DNA of 21,512 nt from Paracoccaceae bacterium (GTDB lineage Bacteria; Pseudomonadota; Alphaproteobacteria; Rhodobacterales; Rhodobacteraceae). The stretch spans positions 1-21,512 of the forward strand of contig JAASTF010000015.1 of the NCBI GenBank assembly GCA_021767525.1, written 5' to 3'. The first letter of the stretch is position 1, and each line of letters opens with the position of its first letter. Shown piece after piece: positions 1 to 7,264 of this stretch. Position numbers and translations under genes: made by a program. Under the pieces are notes generated by a model that saw only the letters and a program-made list of their open reading frames with translations, did no database searches and had not been told where the DNA came from.

Positions 1-2543
1 ATCGCGGCAAGCGGCTGGTGAACTGGGACCCGCATTTCGAAACCGCGATTTCCGATCTCGAGGTCGAGAATATCGAGGTCGACGGCCATATGTGGCATTT
101 CAAATACCCGCTGGCGGGCGGCGCGACCTATACCTACGTGGAACGCGACGAGGACGGCAACGTGCTGTTCGAGGAAGAGCGCGATTATATCTCTATCGCC
201 ACCACGCGGCCCGAAACCATGCTGGGCGACGGCGCCGTAGCGGTTCATCCCAAAGATGAACGATATGCGCCAATCGTCGGGAAACTTTGCGAAATTCCGG
301 TCGGGCCCAAGGAGCACCGCCGCCTGATCCCGATCATCACCGACGAGTATCCCGACCCCGCGTTCGGTTCGGGCGCGGTCAAGATCACCGGCGCGCATGA
401 TTTCAACGACTATGGCGTGGCCAAGCGCGGCGGCATCCCCTGTTACCGCCTGATGGACACGCGCGGGCACATGCGCGACGACGGCGCCGCCTATGCCGAG
501 GCGGCCGAGATCGCGCAGGCCGTGGCGCGGGGCGAAAAGACGCTGACCGAGGCGGAAACCGACGCGCTGAACCTGGTGCCCGACCACCTGCGGGGGCTGG
601 ACCGGTTCGAGGCGCGCAAGAAGGTCATTGAAGAGATCACCGCCGAGGGGCTGGCCGTGATGACCGAGGCCACGGATGCGCGCCTGGGCAAGGCCGCCGA
701 AAAGGCGCCGGTCGAGCCCGGCGAGGGCGGCGAGATGCGCACCGAGGATCAGAACCTTGTGCCACTGGTCGAGGAAAAGAAGATCATGCAGCCCTTTGGC
801 GACCGCTCGGGCGTGGTGATCGAGCCGATGCTGACCGACCAGTGGTTCGTCGATGCGCACAAGGTCGTGGGCCCCGCGCTGGACGCGGTGCGCGACGGGC
901 GCACCAAGATCATGCCGGAAAGCGGCGAAAAGACCTATTACCACTGGCTGGAAAATATCGAGCCCTGGTGCATTTCCCGCCAACTGTGGTGGGGGCACCA
1001 GATTCCGGTGTGGTATCTGCCGGGCGAGGAAGACTGGCTGCCCATCTGTGCGGCGACCGAGGCCGAGGCGATCGAGATCGCCAAAAGCCGTTTCGCGGAC
1101 GGCACCGACATTCGCATCGTGGCCGACGCGAACGAGGCGGTGGCCGTTCTGGAAAACCGCATCGCGCATGCAGACACGGCGGATGAGGGCGCGATCCGGC
1201 AGTTCGATTACCCGCAGGAAATTCCGATGTTCCGCGACCCCGACGTGCTGGACACCTGGTTCAGTTCGGGCCTGTGGCCCATTGGCACGCTGGGCTGGCC
1301 GGACGACACCGAGGAGTTGCGCAAGTATTTCCCCACCGATGTTCTGGTGACGGGGTTCGACATCCTGTTCTTCTGGGTGGCGCGGATGATGATGATGCAG
1401 CTGGCCGTGGTGAACGACATTCCGTTCCACACCGTCTACCTGCATCAGCTGGTGCGCGACGAGAAGGGGCAGAAGATGTCCAAGACCAAGGGCAACGTGA
1501 TCGACCCCCTGGATATCGTGGACGAGTTTGGCGCCGACGCGCTGCGCTTTACCATGGCTCAGATGGCGGCGTTGGGCGGCGTGCTGAAACTGTCGAAAGA
1601 CCGGATCAAGGGCTATCGCAATTTCGGCACCAAGCTGTGGAACGCCTGCCGCTTTGCCGAGATGAATGGCGTGTGGGAGGGGCATGCGACGCAGGACGCG
1701 CCCCCCGCCGCGACGGCCACGGTGAACCGCTGGATCATCGGCGAAACCGCCCGTGTGCGCGAAACCGTGGATCAGGCGCTAAGCGAATACCGTTTCAACG
1801 ACGCGGCCAACGCGCTTTATGCCTTTGTCTGGGGCCGGGTTTGCGACTGGTATATCGAGTTCGCCAAGCCGCTGCTGGCAGAGGACGCGCCCGAGCGCGC
1901 CGAAACGCAAGCCGTGATGGCCTGGGTGCTGGATCAATGCATGATCCTGCTGCACCCGATCATGCCCTATATCACCGAGGAACTGTGGGGCCAGACGGGC
2001 GCGCGGCCCAAGATGCTGGTGCATACCGATTGGCCGACCTATGGCGCCGACCTGGCGCAGGCCGAGGCGGATCGCGAGATGGGCTGGATCATCGGGTTGA
2101 TCGAAGAGGTCCGCTCGGTCCGGGCGCAGATGCACGTGCCGGCAGGGGCCTATGTGCCGCTGCTGGTCACCGGCCTGGGCGAGACGCAGCGCGCCGCCTG
2201 GGGCCGCAACGAGGTGCTGGCCAAGCGCCTGGCGCGGATCGAAAGCCTGGAGGAGGTGGCCGAGTTCCCGAAGGGCACCGCGACGATCCCGATGGAGGGC
2301 GGCACATTCGGCCTGCCGCTGGCGGGGATCATCGACGTGGCCGAGGAAAAGGCGCGGCTGGAAAAGACGCTTGGGAAACTGGCCAAGGAAATGGGCGGGC
2401 TGCGCGGGCGGCTGAACAACCCGAAATTCGTGGAAAGCGCCCCCGAAGAGGTGGTGATCGAGACCCGCGAGTTGCTGGCCCAGAAGGAAGACGAAGAGGC
2501 GCAGATCAAGGCCGCCGTCGCGCGCCTGGCCGAGCTGGGGTAA
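1..2543 (+). CDS. valS: Valine--tRNA ligase (ValRS), C-terminal ~846 residues; 5' end outside the window
   Basis: The protein charges tRNA-Val with valine in the cytoplasm. The reading frame is open from base 3 (residues RGKRLVNWDP), so the gene starts upstream and the HIGH motif is not in view. Visible parts in order: the CP1 editing domain with TTRPETMLGD (about 201-230), the stretch WCISRQLWWGHQIPVWY (about 966-1017), the catalytic-core segment DVLDTWFSSGLWP, the ATP-binding loop KMSKT at 1473-1487 (the T variant of KMSKS), the anticodon-binding helical domain, and a C-terminal coiled coil (EEKARLEKTLGKLAKEM) that in this family contacts tRNA. It ends with TAA at 2541-2543. Where E. coli ValRS has GRDI just before the GYRNF segment, this protein reads GGVL (about 1575-1586). 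I take this as a lineage variant. Identity is not in doubt. Confidence 0.97.
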   Translation, partial: RGKRLVNWDPHFETAISDLEVENIEVDGHMWHFKYPLAGGATYTYVERDEDGNVLFEEERDYISIATTRPETMLGDGAVAVHPKDERYAPIVGKLCEIPVGPKEHRRLIPIITDEYPDPAFGSGAVKITGAHDFNDYGVAKRGGIPCYRLMDTRGHMRDDGAAYAEAAEIAQAVARGEKTLTEAETDALNLVPDHLRGLDRFEARKKVIEEITAEGLAVMTEATDARLGKAAEKAPVEPGEGGEMRTEDQNLVPLVEEKKIMQPFGDRSGVVIEPMLTDQWFVDAHKVVGPALDAVRDGRTKIMPESGEKTYYHWLENIEPWCISRQLWWGHQIPVWYLPGEEDWLPICAATEAEAIEIAKSRFADGTDIRIVADANEAVAVLENRIAHADTADEGAIRQFDYPQEIPMFRDPDVLDTWFSSGLWPIGTLGWPDDTEELRKYFPTDVLVTGFDILFFWVARMMMMQLAVVNDIPFHTVYLHQLVRDEKGQKMSKTKGNVIDPLDIVDEFGADALRFTMAQMAALGGVLKLSKDRIKGYRNFGTKLWNACRFAEMNGVWEGHATQDAPPAATATVNRWIIGETARVRETVDQALSEYRFNDAANALYAFVWGRVCDWYIEFAKPLLAEDAPERAETQAVMAWVLDQCMILLHPIMPYITEELWGQTGARPKMLVHTDWPTYGADLAQAEADREMGWIIGLIEEVRSVRAQMHVPAGAYVPLLVTGLGETQRAAWGRNEVLAKRLARIESLEEVAEFPKGTATIPMEGGTFGLPLAGIIDVAEEKARLEKTLGKLAKEMGGLRGRLNNPKFVESAPEEVVIETRELLAQKEDEEAQIKAAVARLAELG

Positions 2544-2591
2544 ATCCCGCCGGGCGCGCATATGTCAGAGCGCGTCCGGTCCCTGCGGGGC

Positions 2592-2655
2592 GGGTTGGGG
2601 GGCTTTGCCCCCCGTCGCTGCGCGACTCCCCCCAGGATATTTAGGGAGAGAGGAA
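2592..2655. repeat. Intergenic double-hairpin repeat of a type seen in Rhodobacterales
   Basis: Two perfect stem-loops lie back to back. GGGGGG (2597-2602) pairs with CCCCCC (2608-2613) around CTTTG. GTCGC (2614-2618) pairs with GCGAC (2622-2626) around TGC. They are followed by TCCCCCCAGGATATTT and a purine-rich tail ending near GAGGAAG. From memory, closely similar elements (G-run hairpin, small GC hairpin, then CCGGAGTATTT or a variant and a purine tail) recur between genes in roseobacter and Rhodobacter genomes. It sits 50 bp after valS and could end its transcript, but no U-tract directly follows either stem, so it is not a classical intrinsic terminator. Confidence 0.6.
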
Positions 2656-2692
2656 GCCCGCGCCCCGTGATAGGATCGGCGCGGAGCGCGAC

Positions 2693-2975
2693 ATGGACCG
2701 GTTTCGCCAATTGATCGAGCGGCAGATCCTCAAGGCGCTGGCCGAGGCCAAGCTGCAGGGGCTCGAGGGCGAGGCTTTTGTCGATCCGGCCAAGGATGGC
2801 CGAGGCGGGTGCCCTGCCCGAGGCGTTCCGCCTGAAGGCCGAGCTGGACGCCGCGCGCAAGCTTTATGCCGAGCGGGAGGATGCAGGCGAAAAGCGCCAG
2901 TTGACGGCGCTGATCGCGGATTTGCAGATGCGCTATGAAATCGCGCACGAAGTGCGGCGCAAATTCATGCGCTGA
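2693..2975 (+). pseudogene. DUF1992 (DnaJ-homologue C28-type) small protein, frameshifted
   Basis: Two overlapping frames together make one recognisable protein. The frame from ATG 2693 (after GGAG at about 2682) gives MDRFRQLIERQILKALAEAK then LQGLEGEAFVDPAKDG. The next frame (+1 shift, crossing near 2785-2800) gives MAEAGALPEAFRLKAELDAA and continues to a stop at 2975. The N-terminal helix and the central MAEAGALPE segment are what I recall of DUF1992 proteins, whose function is not settled. Intact relatives as I remember them are about 105-125 residues and have a GKPL motif after the first helix. That motif is missing here, and the junction looks like a small deletion that also shifted the frame. 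The second frame alone could be read as a 65-residue peptide, but it lacks the N-terminal helix. A sequencing error is the alternative explanation. Confidence 0.6.
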
Positions 2976-2979
2976 GCCG

Positions 2980-3765
2980 TCAGAATTTCGGTGCGCGGCC
3001 TTGCATGTTGGCGGCGATGATTTCCATCTGGTGCGGTTTGCCGATCAGTTCGACCTGTTCACGGCTTTCCTCATACAGAACGGTCTTGGCGTCCGCGCCG
3101 CTTTCGGCGACGGCGATCAGGCGCTTGGCGGCGCGGGTGCCCGAGGGGGATTTGCCGGCGATGGTGGTGGCGAGCGCTTGTGCGGCGGCCAGCGGGTCGT
3201 CGGAGAGTTCGGTGACAAGGCCCCAATCGACGCCTTGCGCGGCCAGCACGGGGTCGGCCGTGTAGGTCATGCGGCGCAGGATGTCGGAGCGCACCAGCTG
3301 CGGCAGGATCACCATGCCGCCCATGTCGGGCACGAGGCCCCATTTCGCCTCCATGATCGCAAGCTTGGTGTCGGGGTGGGCGATGCGGATATCGGCGCCC
3401 AGCGCCAGCTGAAAGCCTGCGCCGAAGGCCACGCCATGCAGGGCGGCCACCACGGGGACCGGCACCTTGCGCCAGACCATGCAGACCTCTTGCATCAGGT
3501 TCGCGTCACCATGGGTGCGGGGCATGATGCGTTCATGCGGGTCTTCGGCGGCGAACTTGGCGAAACTGGCTACGTCGAGCCCGGCGCAGAAGCCGCGCCC
3601 TTCGCCCGAGAGCACCACGGCGCGGATGTTCTGGTTGTCGATAAGCGCCGTGCCGGCGGCGACGATGGCCTCGGCCATATCCGGGTCGACGGCGTTCATC
3701 TTGTCGGCGCGCGTCAGCGTGACGTGGGCGATGTGATCTTTGATCTCGGTGGTGACGCGGGGCAT
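2980..3765 (-). CDS. Crotonase / enoyl-CoA hydratase-isomerase family protein
   Basis: This 261-residue protein has the usual length and layout of a single-domain crotonase, which acts on acyl-CoA thioesters in the cytoplasm. Oxyanion-hole segments are seen at about 57-64 (RGFCAGLD) and 110-118 (HGVAFGAGF). Aligned to rat mitochondrial crotonase, the Glu164 position is kept (E139, in MEAKWGLVPD). The Glu144 position is glutamine (Q119, in GFQLALGAD), exactly 20 residues earlier as in rat. Family members with one acidic residue usually act as isomerases, hydrolases or other lyases, so plain enoyl-CoA hydratase activity is doubtful and the substrate cannot be named. The start is supported by GGAGG at 3771-3775, five bases upstream. 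It is divergent from the HisC-like gene across 119 bp. Confidence 0.9.
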   Translation of the reverse strand: MPRVTTEIKDHIAHVTLTRADKMNAVDPDMAEAIVAAGTALIDNQNIRAVVLSGEGRGFCAGLDVASFAKFAAEDPHERIMPRTHGDANLMQEVCMVWRKVPVPVVAALHGVAFGAGFQLALGADIRIAHPDTKLAIMEAKWGLVPDMGGMVILPQLVRSDILRRMTYTADPVLAAQGVDWGLVTELSDDPLAAAQALATTIAGKSPSGTRAAKRLIAVAESGADAKTVLYEESREQVELIGKPHQMEIIAANMQGRAPKF

Positions 3766-3884
3766 CGGTTCCTCCCTGTTCCGGTTCGGCCCACATTCGC
3801 GCGCCAGGGGCCTTGCGGCAAGCCTGCCGCCGCGTCGCGCGATGCGGCTTGCCCCCCTGCCCCGGCTTGCGTTATCTGCGGCCC

Positions 3885-4997
3885 ATGACCGGATTTCGAC
3901 TGACCCCGCTTGCCGCCAGCCTGCCCTCGACCGTGCCCTTTGTCGGCCCCGAGACGCAGGAGCGCCAGAATGGCCGCCCGTTCCGCGCGCGCCTTGGCGC
4001 GAATGAAAGCGTGTTCGGCCCTTCGCCCAAGGCGATCGCGGCGATGGAGGCGGCGGCGCGCGATATCTGGAAATACGGCGACAGCAGCAGCCATGACCTG
4101 CGTCACGCGCTGGCCGAGGCGCATGGGGTGGCCCCCGAAAACGTGCTGGTGGGCGAAGGGATCGACGGCATCCTGGGCAACCTGGTGCGGCTGACGGTGA
4201 CGACGGGCGATCACGTGGTCACGTCAGACGGGGCCTATCCCACGTTCAACTACCACGTCGCGGGCTTTGGCGGGACGCTGCACAAGGTGCCTTACGTGAA
4301 CGACCACGAAGACCCCGAAAGCCTGTTCGCCAAGGCGGCCGAGCTTGGCGCCAAGCTGGTATACCTGGCCAATCCCGACAACCCGATGGGCACCTGGCAC
4401 GCGGGCGACACGCTGAAACGGATGATCGACGCGCACCTGCCCGAGGGTTGCCTGCTGGTGCTGGACGAGGCCTATATCGAATTCGCGCCCGAGGGCACGG
4501 CGCCGGATATCGACCCGAACGACACGCGGGTGATCCGCACGCGCACGTTTTCTAAAATCCACGGCATGGCGGGGGCGCGCGTGGGCTATGCCATCGGCGC
4601 GCCCGAGCTGATCCAGGCGTTCGACAAGGTGCGCAACCATTTCGGCATGAACCGGGCGGCGCAGGATGGCGCGCTGGCGGCGCTGATGGATCGCGATTAC
4701 GTGGCCGAGACGCGCGAAAAAGTGGCCCATGCGCGTGGGCGCATCGCGGCCATCGCGCAGGCCCACGGGCTGTCGGCACTGCCGTCTGCCACCAATTTCG
4801 TGGCGGTCGACATGGGGGGCGACGGCGCACTGGCGCAGCGGTTTCTGAAGGAACTGAACGCGCGCGGCGTTTTCATCCGCATGCCGGGTGTGGCACCTTT
4901 GAACCGCTGCGTGCGCATCAGCTGCGGGCGCGACGAAGATCTGGACGTGCTTGAGGCGGAATTCGGCCCAAGCCTTGCAGCCGCACGTCAAAGTTAA
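3885..4997 (+). CDS. PLP-dependent aminotransferase, histidinol-phosphate aminotransferase (HisC)-like
   Basis: This is a 370-residue fold-type I class I/II aminotransferase. The HisC-like features are RLGANESVFGPSP near the N-terminus, YGDSSSHDLRHALA, the NPDNPMGT cofactor/substrate loop, VLDEAYIEF, and the Schiff-base lysine K224 in TFSKIHGMAGARVGY. The C-terminal domain carries the phosphate-contacting arginine stretch RCVRISCG. HisC transfers an amino group from glutamate to imidazole-acetol phosphate in histidine synthesis. No other his gene is in the window, and alphaproteobacteria often carry several HisC-like paralogues, some acting on aromatic amino acids. I therefore do not assign the symbol. 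The frame is open for another 24 codons upstream, but the ATG at 3885 gives the usual family N-terminus. Confidence 0.9.
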   Translation: MTGFRLTPLAASLPSTVPFVGPETQERQNGRPFRARLGANESVFGPSPKAIAAMEAAARDIWKYGDSSSHDLRHALAEAHGVAPENVLVGEGIDGILGNLVRLTVTTGDHVVTSDGAYPTFNYHVAGFGGTLHKVPYVNDHEDPESLFAKAAELGAKLVYLANPDNPMGTWHAGDTLKRMIDAHLPEGCLLVLDEAYIEFAPEGTAPDIDPNDTRVIRTRTFSKIHGMAGARVGYAIGAPELIQAFDKVRNHFGMNRAAQDGALAALMDRDYVAETREKVAHARGRIAAIAQAHGLSALPSATNFVAVDMGGDGALAQRFLKELNARGVFIRMPGVAPLNRCVRISCGRDEDLDVLEAEFGPSLAAARQS

Positions 4998-5048
4998 CTC
5001 GCCTTTCGCAATTTCCGGGTTACAGTTTTCCCACAAGGAGACTGCCCC

Positions 5049-5231
5049 ATGCGCGATGACCATGTGAACGAGGCCCCGGATTTCACCAATTCCGCCCTGC
5101 TGATGGGCGCGGTGAACCTGACGTGGATTTTCACGCTGATATGGGCGTTGTTCGGCATGGGGCCGGTTCTGATCGTGGCGCTGTGCCTGAACCACGCGAT
5201 CACGCGGTTCGGGCAGATGCGCCGCCGCTGA
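5049..5231 (+). CDS. Small hydrophobic membrane peptide, 60 aa, function unknown
   Basis: I do not recognise a named family. The peptide has a short acidic N-terminus (MRDDHVNEAPDF), then about 35 mostly hydrophobic residues (roughly 15-52) that would form one long or two closely spaced membrane helices, and a basic end (RFGQMRRR). By the positive-inside rule the C-terminus is probably cytoplasmic. Its reality as a gene is supported by a strong ribosome binding site, AAGGAG at 5037-5042, correctly spaced before ATG 5049, and by its fit between two plus-strand genes. It starts 51 bp after the HisC-like gene and may be cotranscribed with it. Confidence 0.65.
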   Translation: MRDDHVNEAPDFTNSALLMGAVNLTWIFTLIWALFGMGPVLIVALCLNHAITRFGQMRRR

Positions 5232-5310
5232 TCCCACTTGACCCAGCGCAAGGCGCGGCTTTGCAGCCTTTGCCAGACTGGCCGCATGATCCGGCGAAAG
5301 GATTGTGGGC

Positions 5311-5991
5311 ATGTGTTTCTCTGCGACAGCCAGCTTTACCCTGTTCGGGGCGCTTTTGCCCGTCGGCGCGGTTGCGGTGGCGCGGGCGCGACGTGGCGAT
5401 GGGCGGTGGATGCCCTTTGCGATCTACCCGCTGGCCTTTGGCATCCAGCAGGGATTCGAAGGGCTGGTGTGGCAGGCGCATGAGATGGGCAATGCCGCGC
5501 AACTGGCCTGGGCGTCACGCGGGTTCCTGTTCTTCTCGCATTTCTTCTGGCTGGCCTGGGTGCCGTTTTCGGTCTGGCTGTTCGAACGGAACCCGACGCG
5601 CAAGCGCATCGCGGGTGGCATCGCCGTTATCGGTTTCGTCTATGGGCTGACGATTTTCCTGCCCTCGTTCCTGATCGGTGATTGGCTGCGGGTGGAAATC
5701 GCGGGGCGGTCGCTGGATTACAAGACCACGCTGATCTACGAGGATATCGCCAGCCGCACGGTTCTGAAGCTGATCTATGCCGCGCTGGTCGTCGGCGCGC
5801 TGCTGATCTGTTCCGACCGGCGAATCCAGTTGTTCGGTGGGTTGATCCTGCTGTCGCTTTTGCTGACATACGCGTTCTTCGCCTATGCCTTTATCTCGGT
5901 CTGGTGCTTTTTCGCGGCGATCCTGTCGGCCTATCTGGCCGTCATCATCTGGCGCGACACGGCCTTAGGCGGTATCGGCAATCACGCGTGA
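5311..5991 (+). CDS. DUF6629-like multipass membrane protein
   Basis: This is a 226-residue integral membrane protein with about six to seven hydrophobic segments. It starts with MCFSATASF, which I recognise as the hallmark N-terminus of the uncharacterised family labelled DUF6629 (label from memory). A further family-like feature is the FGIQQGFEGLVW segment in the second membrane region. Charged loops (RNPTRKR, CSDRR) lie between helices. An in-frame GTG occurs two codons earlier at 5305, but ATG 5311 gives the conserved MCFSA start and has AAAGGA upstream (about 5297-5302). Its last 27 bases overlap tail-to-tail with the aminotransferase on the other strand. No biochemical role is known to me. 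Confidence 0.8.
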   Translation: MCFSATASFTLFGALLPVGAVAVARARRGDGRWMPFAIYPLAFGIQQGFEGLVWQAHEMGNAAQLAWASRGFLFFSHFFWLAWVPFSVWLFERNPTRKRIAGGIAVIGFVYGLTIFLPSFLIGDWLRVEIAGRSLDYKTTLIYEDIASRTVLKLIYAALVVGALLICSDRRIQLFGGLILLSLLLTYAFFAYAFISVWCFFAAILSAYLAVIIWRDTALGGIGNHA

Positions 5992-7164
5992 CGCGGCCTC
6001 GAGCGCGCCGGGCCCGTGCGGCACGCCGATGGCTTTCAGCCCCGCATCGATCGCGCCCAGCGCGCCCAGCACCATATGAGCGTTCACGTGGCCCATATGG
6101 CCGATCCGGAAGAAACCGTGCCAGGCGGGATCGCCCGGTTCGGCCATGCCAAGGCCGATGCCCAGCGTAACGCCGGCCTTTTGCGACACCCAGGCGCGCA
6201 GGTCCGAGCCATAGGGCGGCCCGATGCGCAGCGAGGTGACAGCGTGCGAGCGGTGCGCCGGGTCGGCCACGTTCAGCGCCAGCGGGCCGTCCTGGCCCCA
6301 GGCCTCGCAGGCGGCCCAGATCGCGCGGGCCAGCGCGGCGTGGCGGGCCCAGACGGCCTCGATCCCCTCGTCATGCAGCATGGTCAGCGCCTCGCGCAGG
6401 CCAAACAGGTGGTGGGTGGGCGCGGTTCCGCCCCAATATTGATAGAACAGCTCGGGCGTGGCGCGCGGCGTCCAATCCCAATAGCGGCTGACGCGGTCCA
6501 TCTGGGCACGCCGCTCGGCAGCCTTGGGGCTGAAGAACACAAAGCCCAGCCCCGGCGGCACCATCAGCCCCTTTTGGCTGCCCGCCACCATCACGTCGAC
6601 GCCCCAATCGTCCATCTCGAACCGGTCGCAGGCCAGCGAGGCGATGCAGTCCACCATCAAAAGCGCCGGGTGCCCGGCCGCGTCGATGGCCGCGCGCACG
6701 CCCGCCACGTCGTTGCGGATCGAGGTCGAGGTGTCCACATGCGTCACCAGAACCGCCTTGATGCGGCCGGTTTTGTCGGCGCGCAGCGCCTCTTCGACGC
6801 GGGTGGGATCAAGCGGCGTGGCTTTGCCGAAATCGATGATGTCGGTTTCCACGCCCAGCCCCTGCGCCATGTCGGCCCAGCCGTGGCCGAACCGGCCTGT
6901 GGCGGGCACCAGCACCGCGTCACCCGGGCCAACGACATTGGCCAGCGCGGCCTCCCACGCGGCATGGCCGTTGCCGATATAGATGGCGGCGTGATGCCGG
7001 GTGCGGGCGACGGCGCGCAGATCGGGGATCATCGCGGCGACCATGTCGATCAGGTCGCCCTCGTAGATATTGGGGGCGGCGCGGTTCATCGCGCGCAGCA
7101 CGCGGTCGGGCATCACCGAAGGGCCCGGAATGGCTAGGTATTCGCGCCCGTGGGACAGGGTCAT
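5965..7164 (-). CDS. Class V aminotransferase, serine/alanine-glyoxylate aminotransferase type
   Basis: This 399-residue PLP enzyme is of the serine--glyoxylate / alanine--glyoxylate transaminase group, which turns glyoxylate into glycine in one-carbon and C2 metabolism. Family features seen are AIPGPSVMPDRV and NIYEGDL at the N-terminus, the glycine-rich YIGNGHAAWEAAL region, the cofactor-contacting VDCIASLACD, the Schiff-base lysine K198 in GSQKGLMVPPG, and the YWDWTPR and GGTAPTHH substrate-loop segments. A start at 7176 would add four residues. I prefer ATG 7164 because that upstream region carries GAGG six bases before it and the resulting N-terminus (MTLSHGREYLA) matches what I recall of the family. 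The gene converges with the DUF6629-like gene with 27 bp of overlap. Exact amino donor is not provable here. Confidence 0.9.
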   Translation of the reverse strand: MTLSHGREYLAIPGPSVMPDRVLRAMNRAAPNIYEGDLIDMVAAMIPDLRAVARTRHHAAIYIGNGHAAWEAALANVVGPGDAVLVPATGRFGHGWADMAQGLGVETDIIDFGKATPLDPTRVEEALRADKTGRIKAVLVTHVDTSTSIRNDVAGVRAAIDAAGHPALLMVDCIASLACDRFEMDDWGVDVMVAGSQKGLMVPPGLGFVFFSPKAAERRAQMDRVSRYWDWTPRATPELFYQYWGGTAPTHHLFGLREALTMLHDEGIEAVWARHAALARAIWAACEAWGQDGPLALNVADPAHRSHAVTSLRIGPPYGSDLRAWVSQKAGVTLGIGLGMAEPGDPAWHGFFRIGHMGHVNAHMVLGALGAIDAGLKAIGVPHGPGALEAASRVIADTA

Positions 7165-7170
7165 ATCACG

Positions 7171-7174
7171 CCTC
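7171..7174 (-). promoter_or_regulatory. Ribosome binding site deciding the start of the class V aminotransferase
   Basis: Minus-strand GAGG lies six bases before ATG 7164. The upstream ATG at 7176 overlaps this site, and its own upstream region (TGACCTATCC) has no Shine-Dalgarno match, so the shorter product is preferred. Confidence 0.55.
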
Positions 7175-7264
7175 ATGGATAGGTCAGCCCTGCGACCCTA
7201 CCGCCACCACGCACCGCGTCAAGGCACGGGTGAACTTGCCAGCCCCGCACCCAGCGGATAGGAC

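Noticed and set aside
1473..1487. KMSKT instead of KMSKS in valine--tRNA ligase
   Set aside because: Threonine at this position is a common natural variant of the class I synthetase loop and implies no defect.
1274..2644. A 456-codon plus-strand frame inside valS running past its stop
   Set aside because: It is a shifted reading of the synthetase, Arg/Gly-rich, and ends within the intergenic repeat.
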